A DNA stretch of 64,000 nt, from positions 1-64,000 of the forward strand of contig JBBRYS010000012.1 of the NCBI GenBank assembly GCA_038237475.1, given 5' to 3'. Of this stretch, positions 25,570 through 33,728 are shown in pieces. The DNA comes from JAOAPY01 sp038237475 (lineage in GTDB: Bacteria; Acidobacteriota; Blastocatellia; Pyrinomonadales; Pyrinomonadaceae). Within the stretch, counting starts at the first letter, position 1, and each line of letters begins with the position of its first letter. The notes beneath the pieces were generated by a model that worked only from the letters and a program-made list of their open reading frames with translations, did not search any database and was not told the origin of the DNA. The translations under genes and the position numbers were made by a program.

Positions 25570-25637
25570 TTAAGTGCCGACTTCAGTCGGGCTCTTCTTT
25601 GCGTTAAAGACCCGCCTAAAGGCGGTACTCTAAACGC
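25570..25637. repeat. two-palindrome dispersed repeat, copy 1
   Basis: Palindrome CCGACTTCAGTCGG (25577-25590), a 21-base spacer, and palindrome CCGCCTAAAGGCGG (25612-25625). TTAAGTG at the left edge is roughly mirrored by ACTCTAA on the right, so the whole unit can form a cruciform-like structure. The same arrangement occurs at 50648-50713. Confidence 0.85.
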
Positions 25638-25735
25638 CTTCAAATTACGACCAACTTTTTACTGTTTTGCCTCGCTCTGAAGTGGTGTGATACGCTCGCC
25701 TTCCGAAGCCCGAAGGAGAGAGGCAAGACCCGCCG

Positions 25736-27352
25736 ATGAAAAAATGTCCGCGCTGCGGAATCGAATATTCCGACACGACTACACTTTGTCCGTCCGACGG
25801 CACAGGCCTGGAACAGACTGGCGATCCCCTTTTGGGTGAGACGCTCGCCGGAAAGTATCGGGTTGAAGAACGTCTCAGCGTCGGCGGCATGGGCACCGTC
25901 TATCGTGGCATCCACGTGCTGATGGATAAGAAGGTCGCCATCAAGGTATTGCGCCCTTCGCTGGCCGCCGATGAAAAAATCGTCGCTCGCTTTTCTCGAG
26001 AGGCTCGCGCCGCCTCGCGCATCTCACATCCACATGCCCTGAGCGTTACTGACTTTGGTGAAGACGAAGGCGGCGTAGTCTTCCTAATCATGGAATTTCT
26101 GGACGGGCTCACTCTGAAAGAGGTTATTCGAAGGGATGGACCTCTGCCTCTGACGCGCGCCGTTGAGATCATGAGACAGGTCGGAAGCGCGCTCGAGGCA
26201 GCCCATGCAGAGAGCGTGGTCCACCGGGATTTGAAGAGCGACAACATCATGTTGCTCACGACTACCGGCGCCGACTACGCGAAGGTGCTGGACTTTGGTA
26301 TCGCCAAGATTCAGGAAGCTTCAGGAGTGGCGGATCCTGGTCTGACTTCTCCGGACTTAATCATCGGTACTCCGCAGTACATGTCGCCAGAGCAGTGTTC
26401 ACAGTCCGAGCAAATCGACTCACGCTCGGACATTTACTCATTGGGTGTGATTTTATTTGAAATGCTGGTCGGGCATGTTCCGTTTGTCGCTGATTCGCCC
26501 ACCAGCGTCATGCTCAAGCATCTTCAGGAAGAGCCACCATCTGTAATTAGGGAGAGACCAGACCTGCCGGCGGGAATCGAAACGGTGGTTAACAAGGCTC
26601 TGGCTAAACGACGAGAAGATCGCTATCAAACAGCGGGAGCGCTGGTCGAAGATCTGGTTATCGTGGAAGGAACCGGCCTGGTCCAGCCAGACGCGGGCGC
26701 GTCTACCGCAGTTCATGTTGCGGCGCCGAGCGCAGCAGTGCCCGGCGACGTTCCTGCGGACGATGACGAACAGACTCTGGTGCGCCCTCGAACTCCTGGT
26801 TATGTGCCACCACCCGTTGAACCGCCGGTGCTGCGAGAGCCTCCAGCGCCGCCGCCGCACTCCGGTTTCAAGCCCATGCAGATTGTTATTCCTGCGGTTG
26901 CGGGTCTGGTGGTTTTATTTGCCGTGATTTGGGCCTTCACGCGTACGACTCAACCGGCTGCAAATCCGAATCAACAGGGACAGGTACCCGGATTGGTCGC
27001 GGATCCGAACAGTCAACCGGTGCAACCGGCGGGACCTCCCACCGGTCAGGGCGAGCAGGGAATCCCGATCGGTGGTGTCGCAGCCCCACCCACCAATGCG
27101 AACGCAAACAGTAACGCGAATGCGAACTCTGCCTCCTCTCCAACGCCGCTGGCAGATACAAACGCAAACACAGCGAACGATAATAAGAACGCAAATGACA
27201 ACAGCAATCGTCCCGAGGAATTGCCGTCACCGAAGCATTCGCCTATTCCGACTCCGCAGTCAACGAACCCTCTATTACCTCCACCGCCGGCGCCTACAGC
27301 AACCCCCAAAGCGACAGCCACTTTGCCGCCTGTTCGGACGGTGGATAATTGA
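25736..27352 (+). CDS. membrane Ser/Thr protein kinase with N-terminal zinc-ribbon-like motif
   Basis: 538 residues. It begins with CPRCGIEYSDTTTLCPSDG, a short zinc-ribbon-like knuckle. A Hanks-type kinase domain follows (about 40-300): glycine loop SVGGMGTVYRG, lysine in KVAIKVL, catalytic HRDLKSDN (about 163-170), DFGIAK, and a PQYMSPEQ segment. A membrane helix (about 380-402) leads to an exported Asn/Ala/Pro/Thr-rich tail with no recognisable sensor domain. It likely phosphorylates cytoplasmic targets; the signal is unknown. It is transcribed alone after a dispersed repeat and converges on lpxK. Confidence 0.88.
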   Translation: MKKCPRCGIEYSDTTTLCPSDGTGLEQTGDPLLGETLAGKYRVEERLSVGGMGTVYRGIHVLMDKKVAIKVLRPSLAADEKIVARFSREARAASRISHPHALSVTDFGEDEGGVVFLIMEFLDGLTLKEVIRRDGPLPLTRAVEIMRQVGSALEAAHAESVVHRDLKSDNIMLLTTTGADYAKVLDFGIAKIQEASGVADPGLTSPDLIIGTPQYMSPEQCSQSEQIDSRSDIYSLGVILFEMLVGHVPFVADSPTSVMLKHLQEEPPSVIRERPDLPAGIETVVNKALAKRREDRYQTAGALVEDLVIVEGTGLVQPDAGASTAVHVAAPSAAVPGDVPADDDEQTLVRPRTPGYVPPPVEPPVLREPPAPPPHSGFKPMQIVIPAVAGLVVLFAVIWAFTRTTQPAANPNQQGQVPGLVADPNSQPVQPAGPPTGQGEQGIPIGGVAAPPTNANANSNANANSASSPTPLADTNANTANDNKNANDNSNRPEELPSPKHSPIPTPQSTNPLLPPPPAPTATPKATATLPPVRTVDN

Positions 27353-27389
27353 TGAGCTTGAGAGTTGAAGTGTGACCGTGCCGTTCCTG

Positions 27390-28442
27390 TCAGGCATTGG
27401 TTTTCAGAGTCAGGGACCTTCGCAGCAATTCCAAAAACTTCTCTTCATCTGCCATTGAAATTGCGATTTCCATTACGTAGCAGGGCAGAGCGAACGACAG
27501 GCCGCGCAACTTAACGGCGTCTTTGGCGGTTGTTACCAAAGCTTTGGCGCCGGCCTTCCTGGCTTTTTCGATCACTGTTTCGACATCCCGCTGGCTATAG
27601 CGATGATGATCGGAGAATTCTGAAACCACCAGTGGTGCAAGACCAACCGTCTTCATGAGCGTGACAAATGATCGGTGATTGCCTATCGCAGAAAACACGG
27701 CGACGGGTGGGAGCTGATCAGTCCGGAGTGCCGTGGTTTCGAAAAGTGAGCGGACCGCTGTCACTTTCATAGTCGAGGTGAAGACGGGGCAATGTTGATT
27801 GAACCCTTTGATTTCCTGTTGCAGTCTCTTCAGCTCTAAATCAGTTACCTGATCAGTGCGGGTAACGATCACACAGTCAGCTCGTGCAAGGTTCCGCGGC
27901 AGCTCGCGCAGACGTCCGCGTGGCAATAAGTGTCCCGCTCCCCAGGGATTGGTGGCATCGATCGCCACGATGTTCAAGTCTCTTGCCAACTGCAAATGTT
28001 GAAAGCCATCGTCGAGAATAAAAACTTCTGAACCGAGATCTGCAATGGCCGATTGACCGGCGGCATAACGATCGGCATCACTAATGACTGCAGCAACACC
28101 CAGCAGTTTCTCTGCCAGCAGCCTTGGCTCATCTCCCGCTTCGAGTTCATTTGCCAGGATTACCTGGCCATCGGAAACCAGCACTCTTTGTTGAGGATGT
28201 TTGCGTCCATACCCTCGAGTGAGAATGCAGACCTTTCGTCCTTCAGCTGCCACTGTGCGCGCAACATGCTCAACCAGAGGAGTCTTGCCGGTACCTCCGG
28301 CGGTTATATTTCCGATGCTGATCACGGGCGCGGCGAGCCTTGCCGACCTAAGCATGCCTCGCCGGTAAAGCGCAGAATGCGTTTCGACTAACGCGCCGTA
28401 AAGCGCCGCGAAAGGAGCCAGAACCAATGATGCTGCTGTCAT
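27390..28442 (-). CDS. lpxK: tetraacyldisaccharide 4'-kinase
   Basis: 350 residues. The ATP-binding SIGNITAGGTGKTPLVEHVA segment contains the LpxK-type P-loop (about 48-54); FILDDGFQHLQL and DATNPWGAGHLLPRGRLRE are family hallmarks. LpxK phosphorylates the lipid A precursor at the inner membrane, and an N-terminal hydrophobic helix anchors it. Its ATG directly follows the waaA stop with no gap, so the two are co-translated. This shows a lipopolysaccharide-bearing outer membrane. Confidence 0.93.
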   Translation of the reverse strand: MTAASLVLAPFAALYGALVETHSALYRRGMLRSARLAAPVISIGNITAGGTGKTPLVEHVARTVAAEGRKVCILTRGYGRKHPQQRVLVSDGQVILANELEAGDEPRLLAEKLLGVAAVISDADRYAAGQSAIADLGSEVFILDDGFQHLQLARDLNIVAIDATNPWGAGHLLPRGRLRELPRNLARADCVIVTRTDQVTDLELKRLQQEIKGFNQHCPVFTSTMKVTAVRSLFETTALRTDQLPPVAVFSAIGNHRSFVTLMKTVGLAPLVVSEFSDHHRYSQRDVETVIEKARKAGAKALVTTAKDAVKLRGLSFALPCYVMEIAISMADEEKFLELLRRSLTLKTNA

Positions 28443-29774
28443 TTAATTTGGCCGCGCCGGTTCACGCTCAGAAGTTGCGGTCAGCAGTTCGCGTAAGAGG
28501 GTGACCGTGCGAGTTGTCGCTCCCTGATTCTCTTCCACTAACGACAGGGCCCGTGTCCCCAGCGTGAGTCGTTTCTCCGGATCGCGCAATAGTTCTGCGC
28601 AAACTTTCGCCAGTTGAGAGTGCCCTGCCGTGACGGGCGGTGCGATCTGGATCAAGGCGCCGCCGGCGACAAATGTTCTGACGATTTCGTCAAAGTTCCT
28701 TGTGTGTGGGCCGGTAATGATGCAGGCGCCTGCTGCCGCCGGCTCAAGCACATTATGTCCGCCCACCGGCACCAGGCTGCCACCGACGAAGACAAGCGCA
28801 GCGAGCGGAAACACCGACCTTAACTCGCCGATGGAATCGAGCAGGACTACGTCCGTTTCTTCATCGGCAGAAGCGGGAAGCGCTGAGCGGCGAGCCCAGG
28901 AAAGCTCTGACTCGTTCAACAGTCCTGCAACGCGCGCAAAGCGTTCCGGATGGCGTGGCGCGATGATGAGGCGCAATTTGCTGAGGTCCGAACTTGCTCG
29001 CATTCGAGTGAAAGCCTCGAGCACCAACTCTTCTTCCGAGTCATGCGTGCTGGCGGCTAACAGAACCGGGCGTCCATCGTCCAGGCGAAAGCGAGCAGCC
29101 AGTTGTTTGGTGAGCGGGTCCGCCGCATCCGGTTTGCCGGCATCGTATTTCATGTTTCCTGAGACCACTATCCGCTCGGGTTTCATTCCCAAAGAGAGCA
29201 GGCGAGACGCATCTGCCTCCGTCTGCATCGCTGCGAAATTCAGGCAACTCAAAACTCTGGCCATGAAACTTCGAATCCACAGATAACGCCGGAACGAGCC
29301 TTCGGATAAGCGGCCGTTCACGACAGCGGTGGGTATGTTCTGCTCCCGACACTCGCGCAGGAAATTTGGCCAGAGCTCCGTTTCCATGATCAGCACAAGC
29401 GAGGGCCTAACTCTTTTCAAAGCACGCCGCACTGTCCAGCGCCAATCAATGGGAAAGTGAAAGATGCGGACGGGTTCGCTGGTGAACAGTTCGCGGGCCA
29501 GCTTTTGACCGGTACTGGTGATGGTAGAGACTGCGAACAGGTGCTCGGGAAACTCAAGACGCAGGGTATTGAAGAGCGGACGTGCGGCCTGGACTTCACC
29601 GACGGAAACGCAATGGAACCAGATCACGGGCTGGCCTTGCCTGGAACCCTCAAGCTTCCCCAGTCGCTCGCTTAATCCTCCGACATACTTGCCATGCCGC
29701 CAGGCATCCAGCAGAAGTCTGGGCAGCATGATCACAAACCCAAGCCCAAGCAGAAGGCTATAGATTAAGTACAT
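28443..29774 (-). CDS. waaA: 3-deoxy-D-manno-octulosonic acid transferase
   Basis: 443 residues from ATG 29774, chosen because the family starts with a membrane anchor (MYLIYSLLLGLGFVI); a longer frame to 29897 adds 41 unsupported residues. Motifs are GGLSERLGK, WFHCVSVGEVQAARPL with the catalytic Glu, ETELWPNFLRECR, and GGHNVLEPAAAG in the donor site. It transfers Kdo from CMP-Kdo to lipid A precursor at the inner membrane. It lies upstream of lpxK on the same strand. Confidence 0.93.
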   Translation of the reverse strand: MYLIYSLLLGLGFVIMLPRLLLDAWRHGKYVGGLSERLGKLEGSRQGQPVIWFHCVSVGEVQAARPLFNTLRLEFPEHLFAVSTITSTGQKLARELFTSEPVRIFHFPIDWRWTVRRALKRVRPSLVLIMETELWPNFLRECREQNIPTAVVNGRLSEGSFRRYLWIRSFMARVLSCLNFAAMQTEADASRLLSLGMKPERIVVSGNMKYDAGKPDAADPLTKQLAARFRLDDGRPVLLAASTHDSEEELVLEAFTRMRASSDLSKLRLIIAPRHPERFARVAGLLNESELSWARRSALPASADEETDVVLLDSIGELRSVFPLAALVFVGGSLVPVGGHNVLEPAAAGACIITGPHTRNFDEIVRTFVAGGALIQIAPPVTAGHSQLAKVCAELLRDPEKRLTLGTRALSLVEENQGATTRTVTLLRELLTATSEREPARPN

Positions 29775-29835
29775 AGAGGGACGAATGAAGGAAGCGGACT
29801 TCCGCGAGGCTCCCGGCGGCAATTTTATCCACGCA

Positions 29836-30399
29836 CTATTTGGCGCGCTCGATGTAGCGGCCCTCGCTGGGATCCACACGAATGCGATCGCCTTCATTGA
29901 CGAATGGTGGCACCTGAATAGTCACGCCATTTTCCAGTGTCGCAGGCTTGTTGACGTTGGAAACGGTGGCGCCTTTCATCGTTGGTTCTGTGCGAACTAC
30001 AGTCAACTCCATGGATGCGGGCAGGTCAATGCCGATGGGCGCCCCTTCGTAGAATTCAGTCTGAAGTTTCAGGCCGGGAGTGAGCCATGGCGTAGCGTCT
30101 CCCAGTTCGTCCTCACTGAGGGCCACTTGTTCATAGCTCTCTGTGTTCATGAAGTGATGGTGTGAGCCATCTGAATAGAGATATTCCATCTCATGCTGCT
30201 CGAGTGAGGCACGCTCGATCGTATCCGCTGAGCGAAAGCGATGCTCAAATGAAGAGCCGGTGCGTATGTTTCGCAGCTTGGTTTGCACCATCGCGCGCAA
30301 GTTCCCCGGAGTATGGTGACGAAACTCGACTACTTTGCAGGGGGCGCCTTCGAAAACTATCACCATGCCGCGCCGGATCTGAGTTGCATTGATTGCCAT
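29836..30399 (-). CDS. efp: elongation factor P, variant with Asn at the loop tip
   Basis: 187 residues, the normal three-domain size: KOW-like domain I, two OB domains, and the final VPPFVNEGDRIRVDPSEGRYIERA. EF-P relieves ribosomes stalled at polyproline. In domain I the tip reads HHTPGNLRAMVQTKLRN: N33 stands after PG, where most EF-P have the Lys (modified by EpmA/EpmB or ymfI) or Arg (rhamnosylated by EarP). So this factor probably works unmodified or with a different modification. No modification enzyme is adjacent. Confidence 0.92.
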   Translation of the reverse strand: MAINATQIRRGMVIVFEGAPCKVVEFRHHTPGNLRAMVQTKLRNIRTGSSFEHRFRSADTIERASLEQHEMEYLYSDGSHHHFMNTESYEQVALSEDELGDATPWLTPGLKLQTEFYEGAPIGIDLPASMELTVVRTEPTMKGATVSNVNKPATLENGVTIQVPPFVNEGDRIRVDPSEGRYIERAK

Positions 30400-30533
30400 A
30401 TAAATATTGATCTCCGCTCGTATTCTCTTCTCTTCGTATAAGGACGCCGAATGAGGGTGTCTGAAAACCCGTTAGTCTAGCGATTCGGTTGGAAGGTTGT
30501 CCAGCTAGGGAAAGCGATGTGGGCGTATCGAAT

Positions 30534-31256
30534 TCACGCGGCGCGGGCCCGTGACGAGCGCCGTTGGCGCGATACTCGTTCGAGCCACCGCTGGGCTTCG
30601 TCATAGCGGGGAAAGCGCCGTTCGTCTGAACGAAACGCGCCGGTGTGGTAGTAACGCCGTCCGTTCATTACTCGGGCCGGGTGCTTAATGTGGAGCATCT
30701 CGTGGTACATGATGTACTCCGTGAACCACTCAGGCACGTCAGGTGAGTCGAGTGTCTTACTGATAGTGATCGTTTCATAGACCCGATCATGGTGACCCAG
30801 AATTCTCTTGGTGCGTCGTTGCGACCAGGTGAGCGTAGGAGTGGGAAGTTCGCCCTGGAAATAGCGGCGATTCAAACGAGCAAACATTCGTTCCAGATCG
30901 TAAACACTGCCCTGTGCTGAGGTCACCATTTTTCGCCCGCGCCGCCGTCTGGCTATGTCAGAGGCGCGCTGGATGTCGGGCTGCAGCGAATATTCTCGAT
31001 AGATCCTGTCATGAGCTGGCGGTATCCGTTTCGAAAACAATCGCGCTACCAAAACGAAGGCCAGAGCTCGGTGGATTTCTTTCGGGCTGTCGCGACAGAT
31101 ATCGGACAAACGCACATATGCCCGACCGGAGCGTATCCTGATCGTGTGATGCAGACCGGCATAAGGATAGAACCTTACCTCAACAGGCGGAATGGGACGG
31201 GTGCCGCCGAGATACCGGAAGGCATCGATAAATAATTTTTCCAAATCACTGTTCAC
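30534..31256 (-). CDS. SprT-like zinc metalloprotease domain protein
   Basis: 240 residues. The metal site YHEMLHIKHP (HEXXH plus a downstream His in YYHTGAFR) lies at about 190-215. Upstream, LERMFARLNRRYFQGELPTPTLTWSQR is typical of SprT/DUF45-like domains. The N-terminal ~110 residues are unassigned, and the C-terminus is very basic. Related proteins cut DNA-bound or misfolded proteins, but the substrate here is unknown. It is not secreted: no signal peptide is present. It is divergent from hrcA. Confidence 0.75.
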   Translation of the reverse strand: MNSDLEKLFIDAFRYLGGTRPIPPVEVRFYPYAGLHHTIRIRSGRAYVRLSDICRDSPKEIHRALAFVLVARLFSKRIPPAHDRIYREYSLQPDIQRASDIARRRRGRKMVTSAQGSVYDLERMFARLNRRYFQGELPTPTLTWSQRRTKRILGHHDRVYETITISKTLDSPDVPEWFTEYIMYHEMLHIKHPARVMNGRRYYHTGAFRSDERRFPRYDEAQRWLERVSRQRRSSRARAA

Positions 31257-31702
31257 AGGTTGCGCTCTCTACCTACTTTGAAGGGAACCTAACTTCTATG
31301 CCTTGATCTGAAGCCTTTGGGGGTTAAGGCGATAAGGTGAATTCAAGGCCACTGGCCAGATGAATCTTAAAGACCAGCCAAGGTCTGAGTCAATTGCTCC
31401 GCGACCGCCCCCGTAAGTGTTTGAAACTAAAGCGAATGGCGGCCCCGAAGCCGCAGGGCTCCGGAAAGTGGCCCCATGTTAGCGCGAACTCATTTGCTGT
31501 GAACAGTTAGAGTGACTCCCTGGCTTCCGGCAGGCTGAGCGCGCTCTTGTGGGGTCGGCCCATGTCAGAATCTCCAGGGTCGGAATCCCCATCCCAAAGG
31601 GGTTTGCAGGCCTCTTCATCAATACCTTATACTGCGACCTGCCCTGCAGGGTGCGATTGGCCGCGCAACTACATCCGGCCAATTTGCCTTTGAAATCAGG
31701 GA
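31257..31702. other. 446-bp gap upstream of the heat-shock operon
   Basis: No convincing gene. It holds the shared control region of the reverse-strand protease and hrcA. I searched for the CIRCE element (TTAGCACTC-N9-GAGTGCTAA) and did not find it. A 10-bp palindrome CCCTGCAGGG lies at 31642-31651, just after the predicted -10 box. TTGAAA at 31421 followed after 16 bases by CCCC at 31443 only faintly resembles a heat-shock sigma promoter. Confidence 0.5.
31604..31633 (+). promoter_or_regulatory. predicted promoter of hrcA-grpE-dnaK-dnaJ
   Basis: TTGCAG (31604-31609), an 18-base spacer, and TATACT (31628-31633). It would start transcription about 60 bases before hrcA. The palindrome CCCTGCAGGG at 31642-31651 lies across the expected start point, where a repressor could act. 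Confidence 0.45.
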
Positions 31703-32851
31703 ATGAGCTTTAACTTCCTACTTTTTCAGCAAATGCCCCGTCGCAGTCCAGCTTCAAATACGACAGACAAGAATCTGCCCGATGCTCGGGCCGAGGCTGT
31801 GCTTGCGGCCATTATCAAAGAGCATCTGGTGACGGGCGAAGCTGTGGGCTCACGGGTACTTTCGGATCGTTTTGAGCATGCTACCGGTTGGAGTTCAGCT
31901 ACTATCCGCAATGTGATGTCTGACCTGGAAGAATCCGGTCTGGTGGAACAGCCTCATACCTCCGCTGGTCGCGTTCCCACCGACAAGGGCTATCGCTATT
32001 ATGTGGATCACATGATGGGCGAGTCTCAACTCTCGTCAAGCGACCTGCGAGCAATCGACGACCTGGTTTTTGCGGGTGTTATGGAAGAAGGTGCCGGCCC
32101 TGATCGCCTTATGGAAAGGGCATCACATGCCCTGTCCGCTCTGTCGAAAAATGTTGGGATCGTCATTTCTCCATCGCTGGCTGAGAATCGGCTCAAGCAT
32201 ATTGAGTTTGTCCAGTTGGCCGACAAGCGAATCCTGGTGGTGATGGTATCGTCGTCCAATATTATTCATAACAAGATAATCCGTATCGATGAAGTACTGG
32301 CCCAGGATGAACTGGATCGTACTGCTCGATATTTGAACGCGGAATGTTCGGGAAAGAGCCTGCTGGCCATCCGAGCGAAAATTCTGGAGCTGATGGGCGA
32401 GGAAAAGGCGCTCTACGACCGCTTGCTGCGTAACGCAATCCTTTTGTGTGATATGAGTTTGGGAGGAGACGCGGTCGAAAGTCCCAATGTCTACATCGAT
32501 GGTGCTTCAAATATCCTGGCCAAACCTGGCTTCCTGGATATCGAACGGATGCGTGAGCTGTTTCGCACCTTCGAGGAAAAATCGAGGCTGATCAGGATTC
32601 TTAACGAGTGCATATCCAGAGATCCTACCGCTCCCGGCAATGTGCATATAGTCATCGGACGCGAGCACCTGGCGCCATCGATGCAAAACTGCGCCCTCAT
32701 CTCCGCACCCTACCGCGTGCGTGACGACGAAGGGGTCGGCACCATCGGCGTAGTCGGGCCGATGAGAATTGAGTATTCACGAATGATGGCTATGGTAAAC
32801 TACATGGCCCGGTTGATTGAGCGCCGGCTAACGGAAGAAGCCACACTTTAG
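31703..32851 (+). CDS. hrcA: heat-inducible transcription repressor HrcA
   Basis: 382 residues. The N-terminal winged helix includes EAVGSRVLSDRF, WSSATIRNVMSDLEESGLVEQPHTSAGRVPTDKGYRYYVD; the remainder is the HrcA ligand/dimerisation domain ending in YSRMMAMVNYMARLIE. HrcA represses chaperone operons and is kept active by GroEL in other bacteria. The start is uncertain: ATG 31703 has AGGGA touching it, and ATG 31733 (MPRRSPA) has none. First gene of the chaperone operon. Confidence 0.93.
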   Translation: MSFNFLLFQQMPRRSPASNTTDKNLPDARAEAVLAAIIKEHLVTGEAVGSRVLSDRFEHATGWSSATIRNVMSDLEESGLVEQPHTSAGRVPTDKGYRYYVDHMMGESQLSSSDLRAIDDLVFAGVMEEGAGPDRLMERASHALSALSKNVGIVISPSLAENRLKHIEFVQLADKRILVVMVSSSNIIHNKIIRIDEVLAQDELDRTARYLNAECSGKSLLAIRAKILELMGEEKALYDRLLRNAILLCDMSLGGDAVESPNVYIDGASNILAKPGFLDIERMRELFRTFEEKSRLIRILNECISRDPTAPGNVHIVIGREHLAPSMQNCALISAPYRVRDDEGVGTIGVVGPMRIEYSRMMAMVNYMARLIERRLTEEATL

Positions 32852-32903
32852 TACGCTTTCCAAGCAAATTCCAGATTGCGACAGTCACGACAATTAAAAA
32901 TCA

Positions 32904-33668
32904 ATGACGTCTGACAAAAAAGAGAGACGCTGGGGGCGCATTCCCATTCGCTTTTCGGACTCTGCTGAGGAAAGTAAATCCAGCGAGGAGGCGGGAGCTT
33001 CAGCGGAAGATATCGGTCTGGGGGAGCGAGTGCCCGACTCCGAAAGCGATGAAGCGAGCGTTGAACTGCTGGACTTCGAAGATCCTGCAGAAGCGTTCGA
33101 GCCTGGGGATCTACCGGGTTGGAACAAAGATGCCGGACGAGGTGACCCAATCGCCAACGAAACCTCCGGACCGGTGTTCGCAGAGTTGCTGGCGACAAGG
33201 GCTGAGCTCAAGCGATTGGAAGCTGAGGTTGCAGATTTGCGCGATAAGTTTGCGCGACGCCAGGCGGACTTCGAAAATTTTCGCAAACGAGTTGAGCGGG
33301 AACGCTCTGAGACACATGCCCGGGCTACCGCGGATCTAGTGGTAAAGCTATTGCCGGTGCTCGATAATTTGGGACGGGCTCTCGATACTGAAGCTTCCCT
33401 CGAAGCTAGTGAGTCGGACGAGTTCCGGCACTTTCTAAGCGGTGTTGATCTGATTCATAAGCAGCTGGGCGGTTTGTTGGAAACCCTGGGGATTAAGACT
33501 ATTCCCTCGGTCGGCGAGGCTTTTGACCCTCACGTGCATGAAGCAGTCGTGACTGAAGAAACTGACGAGTACGAACCCGATACTGTACTCCAGGAGATTG
33601 TCCGGGGTTATCGCCTCGGCGATAAACTGTTGCGGCCCGCACTCGTTAAGGTTGCTGTAAAAAAGTAA
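32904..33668 (+). CDS. grpE: nucleotide exchange factor GrpE
   Basis: 254 residues, longer than typical GrpE (about 190) because of an acidic N-terminal region (about 1-90, rich in Glu, Ser, Asp). The coiled-coil (ELKRLEAEVADLRDKFARRQADFENFRKR) and the beta domain with FDPHVHEAV and VLQEIVRGYRLGDKLLRPALVKV are standard. It exchanges ADP for ATP on DnaK. 52 bases after hrcA. Confidence 0.93.
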   Translation: MTSDKKERRWGRIPIRFSDSAEESKSSEEAGASAEDIGLGERVPDSESDEASVELLDFEDPAEAFEPGDLPGWNKDAGRGDPIANETSGPVFAELLATRAELKRLEAEVADLRDKFARRQADFENFRKRVERERSETHARATADLVVKLLPVLDNLGRALDTEASLEASESDEFRHFLSGVDLIHKQLGGLLETLGIKTIPSVGEAFDPHVHEAVVTEETDEYEPDTVLQEIVRGYRLGDKLLRPALVKVAVKK

Positions 33669-33728
33669 CGATAAAAGTGTCGTGCATCCATACCTTACTA
33701 AACAAAACAGAGTTACCTGAAGAATTAA

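Noticed and set aside
29775..29897. 41-residue extension of waaA
   Set aside because: The family begins at the membrane anchor encoded from 29774.
31479..31682. Reverse 67-codon frame before hrcA
   Set aside because: No ribosome binding site or family; it overlaps the likely promoter of the chaperone operon.
31257..31702. CIRCE operator
   Set aside because: Looked for TTAGCACTC-N9-GAGTGCTAA and clear variants; none found.
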